Shown: positions 25,022 to 37,267, counted from the stretch's first letter. The stretch is 64,000 nt of DNA from Podocnemis expansa (GCA_007922195.1 ML681963.1:135406625-135470624); one strand, 5' to 3'. Made by a program: numbers and translations. The notes: a model not told the origin generated them from the letters alone.

Positions 25022-25815
25022 CACTTCTTGGCTATGTTCACACACAGAGGGCTTGTTTCGAAACAAGACGTTTCGAAACAAGCTGTTTTGAAATAAAGGG
25101 TTATTTTGAAACACCTTATTTCAAAAGATGACAAAAAAAGTGTATTCAAAATTAGGGAGCGAAATAGCATGTCCACAGTGTGGACATGCTATTTCGCTTG
25201 GGGAGGGGACTGCAGGCACCCGCAGGGCAAAGCGTAGCCGCGCACCTCACCCCGCGGGTGTCTGCAGAGGGCTGCAACTTTGGGGGCAGCCTGGGTGGGG
25301 GGGTGCAGCGCCCAGCTGCGCTGCTCTCTGCCAGTGCCTGAAGTCCCCCTCTGCAGACACCCGCAGGGTGAGGTGCCCGGCTGCGCTTCACCCCGCGGGT
25401 GTCTGCAGCCCCCTGCAGACATCCGCAGGGTGAGGCGCCTGGCTGCGCTTTACCCCGCGGGTGCCTGCAGCCCTCTGCAGACACCCGCGGGGTGAGGCGT
25501 ATGGCTGCGCTTCACCCCACGGGTGCCTGCAGTCCCCCTCTGCCAGCCAGAAGACACCCCTCAGCACCCTGGCCAGGGTGCTGAGGGGGTAGCCCTTCCT
25601 TCCAGGGTGCTTAGCACATGTCCGCACAGGGTCGTTTCGAAACCACTGGTTTTGAAACAACCTCGTTTCAATAGGAAATTGGGTTTAAGCCATTTTGAAA
25701 GAATGGCTCCCATTTCGAAACAAGGGGTTTCCTTGTTTCAAAATGGCCATGCGTCGTGTGGCCATGGCATTTCTTATTTCGAAACAACCCTTGGGTCTGT
25801 GCACAAGAAACAGAA
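25022..25815. mobile_element. TTCGAA-rich palindromic DNA element with GC-rich core
   Basis: The ends are GGCTATGTTCACACACAG and, on the other strand, TTTCTTGTGCACAGACCC, imperfect inverted repeats. Next inside are GTTTCGAAACAAG-type palindromes on both sides. The core holds a 62-bp tandem repeat and the motif CACCCTGGCCAGGGTG, shared with the element at 6115. No transposase is present, so it would depend on an enzyme from elsewhere. Confidence 0.7.
25205..25545. repeat. 62-bp GC-rich tandem repeat with hairpin units
   Basis: GCAGACAYCCGC begins at about 25353, 25415 and 25477, a period of 62 bp, with more diverged sequence on the left. Each unit carries its own inverted copy (GCGGGTGTCTGC), so every unit can form a stem. 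CpG dinucleotides are frequent. The long open frames on both strands here follow from the repeat. Confidence 0.75.
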
Positions 25816-26195
25816 ATTCTGTCCCCACAGGAATAATCTGGGGAAATCACCACACTTTGACATAACTGAGGTCACATGGGTAACCTTTGGCCTGCATGCC
25901 CTGTTTGATAACAAGTAACTTTTCTTGGTAATAGTAAGAGTTGTGTGTTGATAAGTGAGTCACTAAATTAGGTAATAAGGTCAGATTTTTATACAACATG
26001 GTAGAATTCCCAGTGAGATGTACATACTTTTTTTTCACAGATTTCAGCAGAGTTCTTTAGTTATTCCATGTTTTAGCATATAATACTGTAGAAGTAGGAG
26101 ATATTTTGCTATAACTTGCAAACAGAAGCAAGTGGGAGGAATTTTACTACATAAGCATATCTCTTAAGCCATTTTTGCAACACAGTAGCATACAT

Positions 26196-26430
26196 CTATT
26201 GCTGGTTGCCAGAGTCTTTGACAATTCCACTACTATCAAGAGGACTTTTAACAGCACGACTTGTTTTGACTTTAGGTGGCTGATGAGTCTCTTCGCTACA
26301 GGAACAAAATCTGTTTTTATTCACAGAACAACTTGCCAAGCTGCCGAGTGCTCCAGAGATGTGATTGTGAGCTGGCACTCCCCCAGTATGGTTAGGAGCT
26401 TTGATTCTCATCAAGCAGCACTTATCAGAA
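26196..26430 (-). pseudogene. Unrecognised exon-like open frame in intron 2
   Basis: The minus strand is open for about 78 codons and ends in TAG at 26196. The product is hydrophilic, Ser/Lys/Cys-rich, with CSVNKNRFCSCSEETHQPP, and looks more protein-like than other short frames here. I do not recognise it. A stop lies upstream near 26450, and no convincing acceptor was found at its 5' side. It could be a fragment of a processed retrocopy or chance. Confidence 0.2.
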
Positions 26431-26629
26431 AAAGGCAGTGTTCTGGGTCAACTTAAGAATAACCTTCCAGGGGGCAATACTCTGTTTCAAGTTCCCAACA
26501 ACTCCCCACACCCATACAGCTAAAAACTAAAATCAGAGTTAAAAAAGCTCTTTCTACAATGCCTCCTGGGTGCTGAGGGACTTTATGTTTAAGAGGAGAT
26601 AAGATAAACTTGACTAAAACACCTATCTA

Positions 26630-26740
26630 AGAATCCCAAAATGTTTTCCAAAGTCAGGCAAGTATTACCCCTATTATACAGGTAGACAAAACTCATGCAG
26701 AGAGAGATAATTTAAACTAAGGCTACTGCCATGCAAATCC
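26630..26740 (+). repeat. MIR-like SINE remnant
   Basis: TATTACCCCTATTATACAGG followed by a GAGAGAGATAATTTAA-type stretch matches the MIR core layout seen at 35815. It is strongly diverged. Confidence 0.45.
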
Positions 26741-27620
26741 CTTATATTTATACATTTATACTCTCACCCTACTACAGTAAAGAAAAACAAATAACTATTG
26801 GAATCATAAAGGACTTTCAGTGTTCACATGACTTGCTTTACTCAGAAAAGTTTCTCTCACATTTTGTTACGTAAGTTTAAAGATGCTCTTCTGCCAAATT
26901 TCAGGTTATAGGTAAAAGAAAGGTAGAATTAAACTAAAATATATGTGCTAGTATTAGTCTCTTCCTAGTCTTGCTCCCAAAGAAGAGATGAAGCCAAAGT
27001 CAAACAGAAGCAGTTTGTATTTTATTCTGTTTATATTTCAACTTCGAAGGAACCAAATCCTGTTCACTTTAGAAATGTGAACAGCTTCTCTGAAGGCAAG
27101 GAGACAATAGATTTCATTCTTTTCTCATGCATGCTGGTGGTACACTAGTACTTACTTGAAGCCAATGGAGTTACTCTAGTGTAAAATGTGTGTGAGAGAA
27201 GAAACAGGTCCAATGAGCATTTGAGCAAGGCAAGCGCAAGTGCTCATGGAAGGACATTTTTGGCCTAACCCTGAAGATGAGAGTTTTTTCTGAGCAAGGA
27301 CCGTGGGATCAGGTCCTTAAACATATGTCATTAAAATGTGACCATCTGCTTAAATTGTCAAAATATATCTAAGATTATCCTTTGGAATGACAGTGTAATT
27401 AAATTTAACTAAAATGATTAAGACCATTGTTATTTATGCACATACTTGGCAAGGTCTATGGAATTTCTGATACAAGGTCTGTAGGTTAATCACCATGAAT
27501 AGAGATTACATATTTATTATCAGCCAAATAGCTTAGATGAAAATGTAGACAGGGGATTAGTACTTACACTGAAACCCTTCAAAGACAGTTGGTTATCAGG
27601 AAGAGCTATGCATCCACTTA

Positions 27621-27845
<225 letters not shown>

Positions 27846-29544
27846 CTAAAAATGCTGACCAACCCTATTAAAATTAAATATCAAAGAGAAAAATAACTGA
27901 GCTGAAAAATGTTGGAAGTGAAGCAGCTCTGTGCAACTACACTGTGAAAATGTGACATTGGGGACTGATCCTGCATTCTTTGTGTACCAAAAACTGCAAG
28001 AGCTACAGTTGGGTGTCTTAGTTACAAAGAGAGTATGGAGTAGTGCCAAAGGCAACTTAAATATATGCAATTTATGCGGGGGGAGGGGGTGGCAGAAAAA
28101 CAAACCCAGAGTGACATATTTAGGGTCTGAACCTATGCATATTTAAGCATTTTTATAACTTTACTCCCAAGAATCAACCCACTAAAATCAATGACACAAC
28201 ACATGCAAGTAAATTTATGCATGTTCGTAAGAATTTGCAAGGTTGGAGACTTATTACATAACAATGTTATGATCATGTAACTCAAAAAATACAGAATTTA
28301 TAACATAAGCTTCCAGTAAATTTAATAACCTAATTCCAAACAATTTCATACAAAGGTTTATAACCATACTTTTAAAAAATATCCAGCATTTTACTATATA
28401 AAACACTATGCAATTAATTTTATCAAAATAACTTAGAAAAATATATAAATTTCATAAAGTAATTAATTATTTTTCTTTTTGACAGGCATCTTTTTTCATG
28501 AAGTATTATTGGCTACTTTTAAAAAGTACAGGAGGAATACTTATTTAAGAAAGTGAAAGACTAGGGAACAGTATGGAATGTATGCTGCACAGATTTCATT
28601 CTGAACTGCTCTTCAGAGGACTCTTGTTTTGAGCTTTCATGAGCAAAGGACACCAGTTTTGACACATTATGTGGCCGTTTTGTGTTGTGGACTAACATCC
28701 AGTAGGAACCAGACTGATACCAGCAAATTCCTTTAACTTAGAAATTTATGCAGAATTGGAACTTATTGTTCCAATAGTGAAGAACAAATGTAAAATCAGT
28801 GGGCTGCCTCCTGGTAGCCCCAATATAATGTATGAATATGTATTCACTACCAGATGTGTTAACTTTCACTGAGTGGCTGTATTATTTGACAATATGAAAT
28901 TCAACGTGCCTTAAAACAGTAGCTCTCTGACTTTTAGCAGTAAGCTTGTTCCATGATTTCTCCAGCTTCCAAACCCCATAGGGCAAAATCTTATCCAGTT
29001 TCTACTCAATCCTTACACTAAGAAAACTTCCATAATTTTAATGGACTTGAAGAGGAGTTTTGCCTGCATAAAGATGACCAGTTCCTGTGTAGTCTATATG
29101 ATTTTCCAAAGTCCTTTAATCACAGGAAAATCTGAGCTACTTGTGTTAATGGAAGAATTCACTCTCAATAATTAATATAAAATAATAATAGTTGAGGGGA
29201 AGGGAGTTTGATTGATTGATAGATCATCCTAAAATATGCATCAACTTAATATTAATGTTTTAGCTGTCTATTAACATTTAAACAGTTTAGATCAGAAGCA
29301 ACAGATGATCCCATTGGTATAGACAGCTTAATTAGTTACAGGGTTTAAACTGAGGTACCTCAGATGCATTGGCAGGAGGTGGCTAACTCATTCAACTATC
29401 CTTAATAAACATTTAAAGGTGCCTGTCTGTAAACTAAATTGTGTTAACCTTACCAGCCTGAGTGAAAATGCTGCATAATCTACAGTGACACAGGATTTTC
29501 AGAAGAGCCCTGCACGACCCAAACCCTGCGCCCTCTGAAGTAAG

Positions 29545-29705
29545 GAGCTGCCACCGGTGTTCCCTTTAATTTTTTGTAGCCTGTGTGCACAAAAAAATTT
29601 CTTTGTGTGCACAGAAAAAAATTCTTCGCGTGCGCTAATACTAGCACTGTTGAATTTTTTGTGTGCACACTTTATATTGTTGTGTGCATGGGTATGCACA
29701 TGCTC
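29545..29705. repeat. GTGTGCAC-rich repeat fragment
   Basis: GTGTGCACA occurs repeatedly, separated by A/T runs (about 29583, 29606, 29660, 29680). It is probably the remnant of an old DNA element. The end next to the hAT insertion is obscured. Confidence 0.35.
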
Positions 29706-29716
29706 GCAGCTTAGAG

Positions 29717-30023
29717 CAGGCTTGTCCAACATGCAGCCGGTGGGCCAGAATCCGGCTCGCCAAGGGCTTTTATCCTGCCTGCCGGTGCTGCCGCACTAGC
29801 CCGAGAGCTGGGGCTGGCCGAGGCTATTGGGAACACTCCGTACGGCCACATCAAGTGTGCAGGCGGGCGTTGACAACGTGCGCATGCAAAAGCAATGCCA
29901 AATATCACACTGTTGATTAATAAAGATCAATTTGTATATCTTATCAAAATTTTTCTCGCCGCCCCCCCGACTGAGAAAAGAATTGCAATGTGGCCCCTCG
30001 CCCAAAAAGGTTGGACACCCCTA
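29717..30023. mobile_element. hAT-like element with 8-bp target duplication
   Basis: The flanks GCTTAGAG (29709-29716) and GCTCAGAG (30024-30031) match at 7 of 8 bases. The ends are CAGGCTTGTCCAACATG and, on the other strand, TAGGGGTGTCCAACC. At 307 bp it is too short to encode anything. It lies about 410 bp inside intron 1, at the edge of the ABCC8 CpG island. Confidence 0.75.
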
Positions 30024-30434
30024 GCTCAGAGGGACCAGTGGCTGCCACCTTGGACTTCAAGAGGAGCACTGAGGCCAGTGCTGAGCACCTCTGAAAATCG
30101 CAGCAGTATGCCAACCGGGAAGGCTTTCCCCAGAAGTCGCTCTCCCGTCTCCTACCGCTCCGGACTGAGCGATTGATTGCAAGCCCCTGGCTCAGAGGCA
30201 GCTGGAAGCAATGGCAGGTTCCCCCGGCTGATGCATCCCTCCATCTGTGTCCTCTGAGGCACGTGCCAGCGGAGGAGTCCCAGGCTCGCGCCCTGCACCC
30301 CGGGGCTGCCCGGCGCGCGGGCAGGGCGCCTCGGCACGGCCGTGCACGGCGCAGAGCTGCCCAGGGCGAGGCCGCTTTGGGGGCTGCGAAGCAAGCCGGA
30401 GAAGAAAGGCTCCGGGGGCGGCTGCAGCACTCAC

Positions 30435-30582
30435 CTATGAAGAGGATGGGGCAGGTGATGAAGAGCAGGAAGACGTGCGGCACCACGTTGAGCGCATCCA
30501 CGAAGCAGCCGTTGTTGAGCACCCCCCTGTCCACGTTGTAGGCGGCCGAGTTGTTCTCGTTGCCGCAGAAAGCCAAGGCCAT
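30435..30582 (-). CDS. ABCC8: ABCC8 exon 1 (SUR1 N-terminus, residues 1-50)
   Basis: This 148-nt coding part of exon 1 starts at ATG (30582-30580) in a strong Kozak context (GGCACCATGG) and ends at donor GTGAGT. It encodes the extracellular N-terminus and first TMD0 helix of SUR1. The glycosylation sequon at Asn10 (Asn-Asn-Ser) is conserved, as are Cys6 and Cys26, which form a disulfide in known SUR1 structures. The helix reads [18 protein letters not shown]. The frame stays open for some 58 codons upstream but has no earlier ATG, so this start is clear. Position 2 is Ala where I recall Pro in mammals. Confidence 0.97.
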
Positions 30583-30644
30583 GGTGCCGCAACCGCGACC
30601 GGCGGGCGGCAGCGGGGCGGCCGGGCCCGCCTCCCCCCCGCTGC

Positions 30645-30756
30645 ATTTACCTGCCCCGCCGCGCGCCCGGCCCGGCCCGCCGCTGCCGCTGCCGCTGCCG
30701 CTCCCGCGCGCGCGAACAGCAGGGGCCGCGGGCTGCCAGCGGCGCGCGCCACTCAC
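30645..30756 (-). promoter_or_regulatory. Two splice-donor-like sites upstream of the ABCC8 start
   Basis: CAG|GTGAGT (GT at 30756-30755) is a perfect donor consensus about 170 nt upstream of the ATG, and GCAG|GTAAAT (GT at 30650-30649) is a second, weaker one. Either could end a non-coding first exon, but no partner acceptor before the ATG is clear. Their use is unproven. Confidence 0.3.
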
Positions 30757-31229
30757 CTGGCGGGAGAGGGTCCAGCCCGCGCGCCGCCCCGCCCACTCCC
30801 AGAGCGGATAATGCCCCCGCCCCCCCCCCCCCGCCAGCTGCTAGAATGGAAGAGGCCAGGCGGGCGGGCTGCGGATTACAGGAGCATCGCAGCTCGCCAG
30901 CCAGGAGAGGCAGGAGCGCTCGCGCGCGCGCGCTTGTCCCGGGCTGCGCCTCTCGCGCCTCAGCTGCCGCCGCCGCCGCCGCTCCTGCTGGGGGAGCGGA
31001 ACTGCGGCTCCCGCCTTAAAGGAGCCGCCGTCCCCCCCTCGGCCCAGGAGGCAGCGGGCTCTTCCCGTCTCTCCCCCCCTTTGCAAGCTCCAGTGTGTGG
31101 AAGAATGGGCCACGGGTGGGTTTGGGCTGTAAACGTTTTGGATCTGTCCCCAAATGCTCAGGCGTGGGCTCTGGGCGGAAATCTTTTGAGTCCTCCCAGC
31201 CTAGTGCTACCAGATAGCAAAGCCTGGAA

Positions 31230-32424
31230 GGGATGGGGCTACCAGATACCAAATGATGGAAAGGAGGACAGGGAATTACAAAAAGGAGGACATTGGAGGA
31301 CACACGTGGAGAAAATGTAGTGTTCATGCAATAGTCTTAAGTTTATAGGGGTCCTGGAATGCTTCCCCTGAAAAATAGGGTGTTCTCGTGGAGAAAATGT
31401 AGTATTCATGTAATAGTCTTAAGTTTATAGGGGGCCCCAGAATGCTTCCCCTGAAAAATAGGGTGTTCCCGTGGAGAAAATGTAGTATTCATGTAATAGT
31501 CTTAAGTTTATAGGGGGCCCCGGAATGCTTCCCCTGAAAAATAGGGTGTTCCCATGGAGAAAATGTAGTATTCATGCAATAGTCTTAAGTTTATAGGGGT
31601 CCCCGGAATGCTTCCCCTGAAAAATAGGGTGTTCTCGTGGAGAAAATGTAGTATTCATGCAATAGGCTTAAGTTTATAGGGGGCCTCCTCCTTTTGCCTG
31701 ACATCTGATAACCCTAGGAAAGGAGGACGGGGAAGTAGGAAGAGGAAGACATTGGAGGGCATGTGGAGAAAATGTAAGGTTCATGTAATAGCCTTCTGTT
31801 TTTAGGGGGCCCTGGCACGCTTCCCCCTAAAAATAGGGTGTTCCAGGGCGTTTCGGCATCCTTTAACCCCTGTAAGTAAAAAGCCAGAAAAAATCATGTT
31901 CTTTTTTAAAATGCCTGCCAGACAAAGGGCGTGAGGGTAAAAAGGAGGACATGTCCTCTTTTTGCCTGACATCTGGTAACCCTATCCCAGCCCCAGCTCA
32001 GAACTGTTAACCATACAAAGCCCAAATATTTCCTCTGGAAAAGGACACAACCCACAGGAGGCATTAGCCCCATCCCTCCCCCTGCTCTCAGATCCATCCT
32101 CCACCCAGCATTTAGGTCATTTGAGGGGCACTGATTTCCCATCTCAAGCTGCAAAAGTCCAGGCATAGGTAGGGCTAGCAGATACCAAAGCATGGAAACG
32201 ACAATGGAGAAAACATAGTATTAATGTAATATTTGTCTGTTTCCAGGGGGCCCTGGAATGTTTTTCCCTACAAATAAGGTATTCTGGGGCATTCCAGCAT
32301 ACTTTAACTCCATAAGTAAAAAGCCAGACAAAATCATTTATTTTAAAATGCCTGCCAGATGGAAGACATGAAGGTAAAAAGGAGGACATGCCCTCCTTTT
32401 GCCTGACATCTGGTAACCCTAGGC
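31230..32424. mobile_element. Cluster of TACCAGAT-ended elements
   Basis: Left-type ends (GGGGCTACCAGATACCAAA at 31236, a similar one at 32173) and right-type ends (GCCTGACATCTGGTAACCC at about 31960 and 32402, a variant at about 31712) are inverted versions of each other. They suggest at least two overlapping or tandem copies. Shared inner motifs include GGAGAAAATGTAG and AAAAAGCCAGA. No coding sequence is visible. Confidence 0.5.
31306..31690. repeat. 83-bp tandem repeat, about 4.5 copies
   Basis: The phrase TGGAGAAAATGTAG recurs at about 31307, 31389, 31472, 31555 and 31638, a period of 82-83 bp. Each unit also carries CTTAAGTTTATAGGGG and GAATGCTTCCCCTGAAAAAT. Units differ at only a few bases, so the array is recent. 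It begins about 250 bp beyond the CpG island. Confidence 0.9.
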
Positions 32425-33237
32425 ATAGGCAACAAGCCTTTTTATTCAGGTTTATACTGCTCTCATCATGATGCTTCCCAGTGGTGCACTAAGCGATGAG
32501 ACTATCATGTGTCAATGTGGTTCTTTATCACATCCTCCTCTTGGGCATCCCTCATCAGCCCCCTAGCCAGCTCTGCCAATGTATGCGACTCCCTACACAC
32601 CAGGTATTGTAGTTCTGGGCCCATCCTGGCATAATACCAAAATAGATTCTGCTCTGGGAATCTAGATGAATGTCCATGGGACTATAAATAGAAAACACTG
32701 CTGTAATTACATTTGTGCCTTGAGACAACTTTGAAATTGGACCCAGCTCCCACAAAGTGAAAGATTAATTCATGACTACACCACTACAGTATCAACTACT
32801 CAAAAGTGGTAAGAGCTGGTAGGGTTCTCATAGAATCTACCTCATGAAATTTTCCACTGACACCCTGAGATATTTCACCGTAAGCCTCACAATCCATGGC
32901 TATTTTTCAGGTGTCAACATATTTGTAATAAGTATTAAAAATCAATATTTCAGATTTTTAATGTGACACAAAAATGTGAGACAATCTCAGAGCTTTCAGA
33001 ACACTTTGTTTTGTCATGAAAGTAAGTTTATTTATTCTTTTTAAAAGCCTCCAGAAAACACTCTCTTTCCTCAAGGCAGGAGTTTCAGAGCTGGCTAGGA
33101 GATTGATGCTCATTTCCCATGAAAATTAGTCATCCAAATCCCTTGAGTGACTGAAAGTTGCTGCCTAACCTCCTCTGTTTCTCGCTGAGAGAACACATAC
33201 AGCAGCAGTGTCCTCCTGATGGTCTGACAGTATAGTT

Positions 33238-33788
33238 CAGTGGTTCTCAACCTTTTCAGGGATGGGAACCCCTTTTTAATATGAAAAAACTTTGCAGTCC
33301 CCTGGCTGCAGCCAGGATTCAGCCCCCACTGCTCCAGCGGCACTGCCGCCAGCAGAATCCGGCTCCCGCTGTTCTGGTGATGCTGCCGCAGGCCAAATCT
33401 AGCTCCCACCACTCTGGAGTCTGCTGGATTCCTGGGCCCCCGACAGACGTGGAGTGGCACCACTGCCACCATGACCCCCAGCCTCTGCAGGGGAGCTGCA
33501 CCACTGCTGTCCCTCTGCCTCCCCACTAGGGTCCCCACCAGCCCCATAACCCCAATGTCCCTTACTCCCTCCCCAACCCTATTCACCCCCCCACACACAC
33601 ACATTTACCTGCAGCAGCAGATACAAACTGGTTTGCTCCAGGCTTCTCCCACTCTATGCAGCCGATGTGCTTGAGTTGCACAGGACGGGAGATTTAAAAT
33701 GGGCCCAGATCCAGGCAGTGTCTGTGGACCCCTTACAGTAACTCTGTGGCCCCCCAGAGGTCCAAGGACCACAGGTTGGGAAGCACTG
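33238..33788. mobile_element. hAT (Charlie-like) element with perfect 8-bp target duplication
   Basis: GTATAGTT flanks both sides exactly (33230-33237 and 33789-33796). The ends are CAGTGGTTCTCAACCTTTTC and, on the other strand, CAGTGCTTCCCAACCTGTGG, the consensus type of hAT-Charlie elements. The 551-bp body is GC-rich. Frames on both strands are short and lack any transposase motif. Confidence 0.85.
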
Positions 33789-34249
33789 GTATAGTTCATC
33801 TCTGCCTCAGAGAGACCTCTTCTAGGGATGGGAGACTTCTAGGGCAGAGAGGTGAAAGGCCTAGTTCTACACGGCCTTGTACAGTCACTTACATTCATGC
33901 AAGGTAAGACTATGCCAAATTGGAATGTGACCATTTAAATCTAGTCTGAGTGCGCAAGGTGCAAAGCTGTGGCAAAACAGCCCCTGAATCTAGATTCAGG
34001 AGTTAGTGTCTGTTGAAATGTCCAGTCAAGTTGCAAATTAATGCTAGTTGAGATGGTGGATTTTGTCAAGGTGCAGACACTTCTTCTCTAGGCTATATAC
34101 ACCCAGGATAATATATTTCAACCATTCCCTTAAGTTGTTAAATAATGAAAACTAGAGAGGGTCCAGTGGTTCAGAGAGATTTATGTGAAACAAAAAGTGC
34201 CTGTGAATGGGTGGAAGAGAGCTAAGAAGGAAGAACAAGTTAAACAGGC

Positions 34250-34440
34250 TCAAATGATTGAAGTGTTGTAGTTGTGTTGATCCTACCATATGAAAGAGAC
34301 AAGAGAAGTGGGTTAGTACCTTTCATTGGACCAACTTCTGGTGGTGAAAGAGACAAGCTTTGGGGCTTGAATGCTTACCTCTATCACCAACAGAAGTTGG
34401 TCCCATAATAGATATTACCTTCCCTATCTCATTGCTCTCA
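34250..34440 (+). mobile_element. Second SINE-like family (ATTGGACCAACTTCTG)
   Basis: GTAGTTGTGTTGATCC heads a body with TTTCATTGGACCAACTTCTG and GGTGAAAGAGACAAGCTTTG. The GTTGGTCC phrase returns inverted at about 34395 (CAACAGAAGTTGGTCCC), so this copy is also partly folded back. I associate this sequence with turtle genomes. Confidence 0.55.
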
Positions 34441-35814
34441 AAACGATTAAGGCAAACTGATCCATACAGAAAATTCTTCTGCAGTAAGTGTAGATCTTGC
34501 ATATGGAGCTGTCCTACCTACCTTCAGAAGGGCTCTGCATAGGCACAGAGATGCATAGGTACAGGTTTGCTGAAATCAGGTTGTTTCTCCCTAATCTTGA
34601 CTTCATTGGAAACAAATCAGAGAGCAAGGAAAACCTAGTTGACTTTCATCACTTTGGAGTGACATAGGAACAAATAGTCACTCAGGCAGCTCGGGTATGG
34701 GATTTTTAACATCTTGCATATGCTCAGCAAGATCTTTTGATTAATTCATTTTCTGTAATAAAACTGCATAGTGCTAGCTGTGCCAGGGGACCTATGCGAT
34801 TGTAATAGGCTATCTACGTTATGTTTATAAACTCATCAGTTATTGTGTGTTGTTTCTCCACCAAAATGCTGACAATATTAGATTAAATATTCTTAACAGC
34901 TGAACCTTGGGCTCACTGCAGATTTCTAAATGAATGTAATCAGAGCTAAAACTGATGTTATTGAATTTACTCCCGCGGCTCTTTCTCTCTGAAATGATTC
35001 CAGATGCAACATAAATTCTCATCAATGGGCTTTGGATAAGGGCCCATATAAATGTAAAGTATCAAAATACTTGATAAAATTAAACAATTCTCAACAACTA
35101 TTGTGGCAGGCAAATATTTTCTTGTTACATATAAGCCTATAAAAAAAAAAGAACCCTGGAAACAAACAGGGCCCCAGCAAGCAAGCAAGCAAACAAACAA
35201 ACAAACCAGCTGCTTGTGCAAGTGGTTCATGCAGATAATCACATTTTAAAAAACTGGAAATGTAAATAAAGTCACATCTCACAGCTTATGTTTTATGCTA
35301 CAACATACAGTCAATGCAGGATGCATTTTATCTGTCCAAATCTATACTGTTATGTTCTTGTGCAAATGAAAAATACTGTGCCCTTACAGGGAGAGCAGTT
35401 CATTGATCTCTTCTGTCTTGATTTGAAGGATTATGCCCTGAATTGTTAAGGTCATGGACAGGGCAGAATGGATCTGAACTCTAAGGCAGACTTCATCAAT
35501 ATATGAGCAAGTTACTGTATGCGCACTGTGTTCATTTTATTATCTTCCTCAGAGGTGGGAAGGAAGAGAAAGCAGCTTTCTCTTCCTGAAATCATAGTAT
35601 TATTTCATTTATGGTGTTCATTTGGCCAAGAACTTAACCTTAAAGAGCTGGCAGATGAAATAGAGTCTATACTTGTTATGTTTAGCAAGTGCAAAATCTA
35701 AGCCAAATCATGCACTTGTTTACTTTCTAAATTTTAAAAATAAAAGCTACTTATTTCTATATACAAAACACTTTAATACTTAAGTACCTGCCCTGCAGTA
35801 AAATAGAAAAAACT

Positions 35815-35965
35815 GACAAAAATTAGAGGAAATGATTATCCTCATTTTACAGATGGTGAACCAAGACACAGAGAGATCAAGTGACTTGTCCCAAGTCACA
35901 ATGGAGCAGAACTGGAAATTAAACTCAGATCTCAAGTCCTAGTAAAGTTTCTGAATCATCATTCT
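35815..35965 (+). repeat. MIR-like SINE
   Basis: ATCCTCATTTTACAGATGG, then GACACAGAGAGATCAAGTGA and CTTGTCCCAAGTCACA, is the MIR/CORE-SINE core in full order. This is the clearest MIR copy in the window. Confidence 0.75.
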
Positions 35966-37267
35966 ATCTTCACATGCTAAGAGCATCAATCAAGGTTATT
36001 TCTGAAGCACAGACATATCACAGAATATTCTGCAGCAAGGAAGTGGATGGATGACTCAGTAGCTGGGAATTCAATATGGATACTTTCATTGTTTTAAATT
36101 GAACAGAGAGTAGATCACTAACACGACTGTTTGACGGTAGTGGCCTCAATCCAGGTCCACATATCACACAACTAGCATCTCAATAGTGTATGACAGCCTC
36201 AGTGGAGAGGCCAGGGACCTACACTCTTATCCCTACAAAATGAGTAAACCAAAGAAGCCAGGGAAAGCTTTGGCTACTGCTATCCAGCTGTACCTACTTT
36301 GTGGATATGTACACAATTTCTGTCTCCAGTATTATCAGTTAGGGAATTTCTGCAATATAACCCTTTCTTCTCCACTCTCCCCTCCATAATTATTTTTCCT
36401 GGAAGTTGGACTAGACTACATTCTAAATCAGAATGGGTAATTTTCAATAAACAGTGATACTTTGTAGCTACTGTTTGATTACAATAAACCATTTAACTCA
36501 TTAAAATTATTCAAAATGTAGAAAAATATGCTTCAAAAATCAAAACTGAATTGGCATATTGATGTTTTTTGGTGTGCCATTCAAACAAAGACAAATATTA
36601 GATTGTGCAAGCAACATTCGAGTACTTACTTGTATGCTTCTCCATGAAAAATCCCTAAAACACAAACAGAACAAAAACCAGAAAATACATTAAGAAACTT
36701 ATAAAGTTTTCATTTTTACCAACAATGCCATAATTTTGTCCCTGGCACAATCCCACTGAAATCAACGGGCAGCGATGATGAATTTGGACTTATCTAATTT
36801 CTTGCTTCCTGGTGTATCAAGTGGTATTCATTTTCCCTCACAAATGGTTATAGATTCTATTATCTGGTTAGTATTTAACAGATATTATTGCTGGGTGTTA
36901 TATTGGCATATTAGGCCGGATTCTAAATCCTTTACTCATAATGGTGAGCAATTGTTCATGCAAGTAATCCCTTTGATTTCAGTAGGGCTACTCTGGGAAT
37001 AGTTGCTCACCAAGGTGGGTCAAAAGAGCCCTATGATAATAAGGGAGACACTTTTTGACTTTGTTGGGCTTTGGATAAGGCTCCAAATGAATAAGTTTTT
37101 CATTTAAAGTTGATTTGAAAGTCTGTTATTGAGGATTGTAGTAATAGGAGGGTTAGCTGATGAATGCCCCAGAGGAGAAGCAAAAGAGAATGGTAACTGC
37201 TGCTCTACAGACCAATTCTTGTGGGTTACATGAACCAAATCATGTAGTGTTTTCCCATACAGTAACT

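Larger units (their letters stand above)
30190..31060 (-). promoter_or_regulatory. ABCC8: CpG island / presumed ABCC8 promoter
   Basis: GC content and CpG density rise sharply against AT-rich flanks, including CGCGCGCGCGCG near 30920 and a C-rich run near 30815-30835. The island covers exon 1, the 5' end of intron 1 and about 480 bp upstream of the start codon. CpG-island promoters are usual for this kind of gene. The start site cannot be fixed from sequence, and I saw no clear TATA box. The 357-codon frame on the plus strand (30247-31320) is a by-product of this composition. Confidence 0.7.

Noticed and set aside
25205..25545. CRISPR-like array
   Set aside because: The units are contiguous tandem repeats without unique spacers, inside a vertebrate intron.
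29944..30756. A 270-codon minus-strand frame through ABCC8 exon 1
   Set aside because: Only the exon 1 part is real. The frame runs on past a perfect splice donor into intron and hAT sequence.
30247..31320. A 357-codon open frame on the plus strand
   Set aside because: It crosses the CpG island antisense to ABCC8 exon 1. It is low-complexity Ala/Pro/Arg-rich sequence with no domain, as expected from GC composition.
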